Shown: positions 58,667-64,000 of the stretch, in pieces | Position numbering within the stretch: position 1 is the first letter of the stretch | How the letters are laid out: the number at the start of each line of letters is the position of its first letter | Assembly: GCA_022496185.1 (NCBI GenBank) | Contig: WTXG01000134.1 | Coordinates: 1 to 64,000, forward strand | Direction of reading: 5' to 3' | Length of the DNA stretch: 64,000 bases | Source of the DNA: Multifurca ochricompacta | Taxonomy: Eukaryota; Basidiomycota; Agaricomycetes; Russulales; Russulaceae | Program-made: the position numbers and the translations under genes | Notes under the pieces: generated by a model | Told to the model about the DNA's origin: nothing | Database searches by the model: none | Seen by the model: only the letters and a program-made list of their open reading frames with translations

Positions 58667-59905
58667 ATGCTCTCACAGCAACGTCCTACAACCACAGAAT
58701 CCATTATGTCTTTCATCGCTGCCAACGCCGCCATCAACACCTTCACTGCTACCACCATAGTTGTTGAGAATTTCCCCTCTGCTCATCCCTCCACACGTCC
58801 CTCCTCACCTATCGATTACGAGGCTGCTGAGGCCCGAGTCAAGAACCAGTCCCCCAACCCCAACGATGATTTTGAACACTGTGAAGAGCCGCATCCGAAT
58901 GACCTGATAGGTATGGAATCAGATGATGAAGTGCCGGAGTTCCCCTTCTTCATCAACAACCCAAACTCCTCCACCTACTATCTGCTCAAGATCACCATGG
59001 GTGATGGGACTACAGCCATTGCCAAGTACATCTTCTATACCAATGGGGGGATGGACGTGGTGGGATGCATGAAAAAGGATGGTCCTGTTTATGGAGCTCC
59101 AGTCTATCTGGAGGAAAGGTACACTGGCCGTTTACATCACACTTTGACCAACGAACAGCTGGGGCACCTGGCTGCTGAAGACTCGCGGGCCTTCACCATC
59201 GACAAAGTGCTGAGTGACATGCGACTTCCACATCTCAAAGCTGAGGTAATGAGACTGCGGAAGAACCTGACCTTGCACAATACACTCAACAAGCAGTACA
59301 AAGAACATGCGAAAATGATGGCCCGGCTGACGAATGGGATGTTCCAAATTGAGCAGGAGCTGGTGGAGATTTGAGAAAGGTTGGAGAAAGGGGATGCTTA
59401 TCAGATGATTGCTGAGAGGTACGCCAATACATACGCTCAACCCCTACCCCCACGATCATTGGGGGCTGCTCCTGTGCTGTTGCCGAACCGATTTGAGATG
59501 CTGTGAATGCATGAAAACCCGTGTGGAGAGACATGCTGGTGTTGTGACAGTAAGTACCATATCAGCTGGAACTGTCCTCTCAACTGCAAGTGGTGCTGGC
59601 ACTGTCAAAGCAATCAGCATTGGAGCCAGTTTTGCATCTTCCACCGTGTAGGAGTCGCTCCGACGATCTCCAACCCATCCAGATGGTGTGGCAAGTGCCT
59701 GCGTCACAACTCCAGACACTGCGAGCTGGACTGCCCCATTCATGACCTATGTCGCTCGTGCAGTCAATGCGGACCCTATGGGTTCCTCCGTACCCACAGA
59801 TGCCCCCAGGATTCGGACAAGGAGAATTACACCATGGACAATTGTAATGTAGCTGACGACTATTTGGAGTTGGTACAGGATGATGACGGTACGAGTCGTT
59901 TCTAG
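58667..59905 (+). pseudogene. Element C ORF3
   Basis: Same ORF as in A, B, D and E. ATG 58667 (MLSQQRPTT). TGA at 59372 and 59504 interrupt one frame of about 412 codons. Zinc motifs: CWCCDSKYHISWNC, CWHCQSNQHWSQFC, CGKCLRHNSRHCELDC, CSQCGPYGFLRTHRC. Starts 34 bases after pol stop in another frame, so it would need its own initiation or splicing. Function unknown; RNA or DNA binding is likely from the knuckles. Confidence 0.8.
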
Positions 59906-59936
59906 CTGGGTCTGCTAGAACCAGAAGAGGGGGTGA

Positions 59937-60530
59937 TGTTACAATCCCTGCCATCCGCTCCTATTTTCTTCACCCTTCCCAATGATGACCCCTCCTTGCC
60001 ACCTACCTTACACTTCCTGATCACGTCTCCATCCTGGGACCCATCCTGTGCCCTGCTTCCATCCCCGTGACCCCCTTTGTACTTGTTGACTCGCTGTTTG
60101 CCTATGATTGGGCCCTTATCTTGATATCCCTTATCTTCTTATCTTTATGACCGGACACTTACTTAATACCCTATCAGAAGCCAGGCTTTATGCCCTCCAC
60201 TTTCGTATATTTGGGCCCACTTGACTCCATATCCTTATCTTATAGATGCCCACTGCTTTACGTATATAAGTCCACTGTAGCTACCATGTAGACCTCAGAC
60301 TTGACTTATTGAATACATCGGTGCCTGTCTTCTGGATGCCCCCTTTGACTTCCTGACTCGTTCGTCTCAGTGCTTCTGGCACTTCCTACTCAACATTGTC
60401 ATAAGGGACAGCCCCTTTGACTTTGACTCACCTCACCTGAACTCCGAAGAGCCTTATTGGCCCTTCACTAGAAACCGCCGATTGAAGCTGTCACACAAGT
60501 CATGTGGAACATCCCGCACCAGATGTAACA
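59937..60530 (+). repeat. 3' LTR of element C (LTR1)
   Basis: 594 bp, preceded by the agaagagggggtga purine tract. Near match to 34868-35461. Confidence 0.93.
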
Positions 60531-60893
60531 TTCCAGATCAAAAGGAAGCTGTCAGATGTCTCGTACGAACTCGAACTCCCTGAGATAATGGAAGATTCAT
60601 CCGGTTTTCCATGCCCGACTACTGACTCCATACAAGGAGACTCCCATTCATGGCAGGAATTTCCCAAGACCACCACCTGATCTCATCAATGGAGAAGCGG
60701 AGTGGGAAGTGGATCGCATTCTGGATTCGTCCCGAAAAGGCCGAGGGCGCAAGCTACATTACCTGATCAAGTGGAAAGGGTTCCCAGACTCTGACAGTTC
60801 ATGGGAACCAGCCAGAAACATCTTTGCTCCAGCCCTTATTGTGGAGTTCCACTTATGACATCCCCAAGCACCCAAAAATAGTTAAAAGGAATG
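60531..60893 (+). pseudogene. pol: Ty3 integrase tail and chromodomain, right part of element E (probable)
   Basis: KRKLSDVSYELEL, then a frameshift, then chromodomain AEWEVDRILDSSRKGRGRK to SSWEPARNIFAP with TGA near 60856 and TAA at 60891-60893. Same orientation as the E pol fragment left of element C, but about 2.5-3 kb of pol in between is missing. Assignment to E is inference. Confidence 0.75.
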
Positions 60894-61021
60894 ACTCTCA
60901 ACCCCCAGATGAACTCCCCAGAACAACACTTCACTAGCAACATCCTATTACCCACTGACATGTCTTCTTCTTCTTTCATTGCTGCCTCTGCCACCATCGA
61001 TGCCTTTGCCACCACTCATGT

Positions 61022-61611
61022 TGTTACAATCCCTGCCGTCCGCCCCTCGTTTCTTCACTCTTCCCAATGATGACCCTTCTTTACCGCCTACCTTACACTT
61101 CCTGATCACGTCTCCATCCTGGGACCCATCCCGTGCTCTTCTTCTGTCTCTGTGACCCTGGTTGTACTTGTTGACCTGTTGTTTGCCCATGTTTGACTCT
61201 TATCTCTCTATCTCTTATCTCATTATCGTTACAACCAGACACTTACTTAATACCCTATCAGAAGCCAGGCTTTACGCCCTCCGCTTCCGTATATTTGGGC
61301 CCACTTGACTCCGATATCTTATCTTATAGACGCCCACTGGATTACGTATATAAGTCCGCTGTAGCTACTCTGTAGACCTCAGACTTGACTTATTGAATAC
61401 ATCGGTGCTTGTCTTCTGGATGCTCCTTTGAAGGCCTTACCTCGATCATCTCAGTACTTCTGGTACTTTCCGCTCAACATTGTCTTAGAGTGCAGCCTCT
61501 TTGACTTTGACTCCTCCCGCATAACTCCAAGGGGTCTTATTGATCTCTTATCTAATCCCGAACGAACGCTGTCACACAAGTTGTGTGGAACGTCCCGCAC
61601 CGGGCGTAACA
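61022..61611 (+). repeat. Solo LTR1 in ORF3
   Basis: 590 bp, TGTTAC to GTAACA, TSD catgt (61017-61021 and 61612-61616). TATATAAG near 61348. Confidence 0.92.
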
Positions 61612-61851
61612 CATGTGGTGGTAGGGCATAGCACGAGTCCAGGTAACTCGCAAGTTTTTTGAGTAGAGCCGTGGGAAAACTCATGGGTATTGATACTTGC
61701 AGATCCAGGTGATCCATGGGAAAATACTCATGTGGATCTGGGTATTGATTTTGGCACCCCAGGTACCCACATGGGTACTCATGGAATACTTGTGGGAATA
61801 TTATTATATAAAATTATTTTTTTAATAGGCTCCTCAACCTAGAACAGAAAT

Positions 61852-61927
61852 GGCTGAAACATGGATTGAATCTAAGACCTCTGGGAACAAGCTCGGTCTG
61901 GTGCTCTAACCACTAAGCCACCCAGCC
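61852..61927 (-). pseudogene. tRNA-like sequence, probable SINE head
   Basis: On the minus strand, 76 nt with A-box-like TGGCTTAGTGG, B-box-like GATTCAATCC, pairing ends GGCTG/CAGCC and a pairable D stem. The anticodon stem does not pair well. A short body and an A-rich tract (61821-61834 region) follow, so a degenerate tRNA-derived SINE is more likely than a tRNA gene. Confidence 0.5.
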
Positions 61928-61974
61928 TCACTAGCAAAGACACACAATATATTATATATAGGGTTATGCAGAAT

Positions 61975-62595
61975 TGATTTTATCACTTGTATCTAATTAA
62001 TTGTGAATGCGTTTTGATCTTATCACTTGTATTATCTTAGATGTATATCTTTAGTATCTAATTAATTGTGAACGCATTTTTGATCTTATCACTTAGATGT
62101 ACATTCCAAGTATCTAATTAGTTGTGAATGCATTTTTGATCTTATCACTCAGATGTACATTCCAAGTATCTAATTAGTTGTGAACACATTTTTGATCTTA
62201 TCACTCAGATGTACATTCCAAGTATCTAATTAATTGTGAACGCATTTTTGATCTTATCACTTAGATGTACATCCCAAGTATCTAATTAGTTGTGAACGCA
62301 TTTTTGATCTTATCACTCAGATGTACATTCCAAGTATCTAATTAGTTGTGAACGCATTTTTGATCTTATCACTTAGATGTACATCCCAAGTATCTAATTA
62401 ATTGTGAACGCATTTTTAATCTTATCACTTAGATGTACATCCTAAGTATCTAATCGCGTTTTTGATCTTATCACTTAGATGTACATCCCAAGTATCTAAT
62501 TAACTGTGAACACATTTTTGATCTTATCACTTAGATGTATATCCTAAGTATCTAATTAATTGTGAACGTGTTTTTGATCTTATCAATTAGGTGTG
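61975..62595. repeat. 56-bp tandem repeat array in hAT-like element
   Basis: Ten or eleven head-to-tail copies marked by gatcttatcac, spaced 56 bp where intact (62082, 62138, 62194, 62250, 62306, 62362). Each includes ctaattaattgtgaacgca. One unit near 62450 is shortened. No spacers of unrelated sequence. Confidence 0.88.
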
Positions 62596-64000
62596 ATCCT
62601 GGCATCTCTGTACTGACGCGTGCTGACGTGTGCATTCTTAAGCCTACCTTCCTAGATAGGAAGGCAATGCACGGTCCCGATCGGCGCACCCCACACTTCG
62701 CGTTTTTTCGCGTTTTTTCGCATTTCTATAGATATTGTAACTGATTCTTGTTTTATTTTGGATCAGATGCATGATCTGACTTGAAACTTCGTGGGATTGT
62801 AGTAATATATATATTCTTTCTGTGTATGCAAGATGAAGATCTCTGGCTGCCTCAAACCTTACAAGTAAACCTACGAGTATACCCATGAGTACTTGGATCT
62901 GTGTGAGTATAGGACTCGCAGCTCCAGGTGATCCATGGGAACATACTGGTGCAGATCCGAGTATGGGATTATCTAATCTAAATACCCACAAGTTCGGATC
63001 TGGGTAACTCACAAGTGCACTGGTGCTAGGCCCTATGTGGTGGTGGAAGCCTTCCCCTCTGCTCACCCTTCCACTCGTCCCTCCTCCCCTATCGACTATG
63101 AAGCCACAGCAGAACAAGTCAAAACCCAATCACCGAATCCCAACGATGACTTTGACCATTCTGAAGAACCCCATCCAAATGACCTCATTGGCATGGAACA
63201 AGATGACAACATCCCCAAATTCCTGTTCTTCGTCAACAATCCAAACTCATCCATGTACTTTCCCCTCGAAATCACCACAGCTGATGGGGGGAAGGTCATA
63301 GCTAAGTACATATTTTACACCAATGGAGGAATGGACATTGCGGGCTGTATGAAGAAAGATGGGCCTGTTTATGGAGCCCCAGTCTATTTGGAAGAACAAT
63401 ATACTGGTCGGCTTCACCACATGATGAGTGATGAACAGTTGGGACATCTTGCAGCTGGCAACCCCCAAGCATTCGTGATTGATGAAGTACTAAACGACAT
63501 GCGCCTTCCGCGTCTCAAAGCCGAAGTAATGAGACTGCAGAAGACCCTCACACTACGTACCATGCTCAACACTCAGTACAAAGAATATGTGAAGCAAATG
63601 ACAAGGCTCATGAGGGGAATGTTCCAGGTGGAACAGGAGTTAATGGAGATCCAGAAAAGGCTAGAGAAAGGGGATGTGTACCAGACTATCACAAAGAGGT
63701 ATGCAGACACTTATGTGTGACCCCTCCCACCACAATCACTAGGAGCCGCACCACAACTGCTACCAAACTGATTCAAAATGCCGCAAATGCATGAGAACCC
63801 CCAAGGAGAGACATGCTGGCAATGTGATAGCAAGTATCACATTAGTTGGAACTGCCCTCTCAATCACAAGTGGTGCCATCACTGCCAAAGCAATCTACAT
63901 TGGAGTCACTTCTGCATTTTCCGCCATATGGGCATCACCCCAACGATTGTCAACCCTTCGGGGTGGTGTGGCAAATGCCTGTGTCATAATGTGGGACATC

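Larger units (their letters stand above)
34868..60530 (+). mobile_element. Ty3/gypsy chromovirus element C, split by element D
   Basis: Full-length element: 594-bp LTRs at both ends that differ at only a few, mostly CpG, positions, with gag, pol and ORF3. Element D (36783-54935) is inserted in its gag zinc knuckle with TSD gcaaa. No TSD flanks C itself (tcatt against ttcca). Confidence 0.92.
61622..63035. mobile_element. Non-autonomous hAT-like element
   Basis: 1,414 bp with imperfect terminal inverted repeats (TAGGGCATAGCAC and GTGCTAGGCCCTA) and an 8-bp TSD tgtggtgg (61614-61621 and 63036-63043). Excising it restores the ORF3 frame. No transposase ORF. Subterminal words such as gtaactc-caag and ccaggtgatccatggga recur at both ends. 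It contains a tandem array and a tRNA-like segment. Confidence 0.8.
60960..64000 (+). pseudogene. ORF3 of the rightmost Ty3 element, interrupted, runs off window
   Basis: Starts MSSSSFIAASATIDAF, cut at 61021 by a solo LTR and again by the hAT-like element, then continues 63044-63720 (EAFPSAHPSTRPSSPIDYEA, GCMKKDGPVYGAPVYLEE). TGA at 63718 precedes the zinc part: CWQCDSKYHISWNC, CHHCQSNLHWSHFC, CGKCLCHNVGH, which runs off the end of the window. Confidence 0.78.

Noticed and set aside
61852..61927. A functional tRNA gene.
   Set aside because: The B box is off consensus and the anticodon stem does not pair; an A-rich tail follows as in SINEs.
61975..62595. Regular 56-bp repeats as a CRISPR array.
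   Set aside because: The whole unit repeats with no unique spacers, there are no cas genes, and the setting is eukaryotic.

Overview
This 64 kb window contains no host gene that I can recognise. It is a pile of transposable elements inserted into one another. The content points to a fungus, most likely a basidiomycete (inference): chromodomain Ty3/gypsy elements (chromoviruses), one Ty1/copia element, a LINE with a zinc-knuckle ORF1, a Tc1/mariner relic, a non-autonomous hAT-like element, and decay dominated by CGA to TGA changes. I cannot name the species.

Layout. 1-6829: Ty3 element A (+ strand, 5' end outside the window) with two solo LTRs inside, sitting in a LINE. 6830-13204: the LINE (ORF1, ORF2, poly-A). 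13205-14330: LTR fragments and a solo copia LTR. 14331-21459: Ty3 element B (- strand), with two solo LTRs. 21460-22571, 32357-34867 and 60531-64000: parts of a third Ty3 element, E (+). 22572-32356: Ty3 element F, of another family, with two nearly identical LTRs and exact target duplications. 34868-36782 plus 54941-60530: Ty3 element C (+). 36783-54935: Ty3 element D (-), inserted in the zinc knuckle of C gag. Inside D gag lies a solo LTR (44060-52859). Inside that is a palindromic Tc1 relic (44604-52805), and inside that a full-length copia element (45127-51701). 61022-61611 is another solo LTR, and 61622-63035 is a hAT-like element with a 56-bp tandem array and a tRNA-like segment. Target-site duplications (TSDs) can be read directly for most steps, so the order of insertion is largely fixed by sequence.

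How the genes work. The Ty3 family-1 elements share one plan: LTR, a predicted self-priming site, gag (capsid plus CX2CX4HX4C knuckle), a -1 frameshift into pol (protease, RT, RNase H, integrase, chromodomain), then an extra ORF of about 410 codons (called ORF3 here) ending in four zinc-knuckle-like motifs, then a purine tract and the 3' LTR. ORF3 is kept in all five copies in the window and I do not recognise it; it is the best candidate for something undescribed. Almost all reading frames are broken, mostly by in-frame TGA where a sister copy reads CGA, consistent with deamination of methylated CpG.

LTR family names used below (LTR1 to LTR5) are my own labels from visual similarity.
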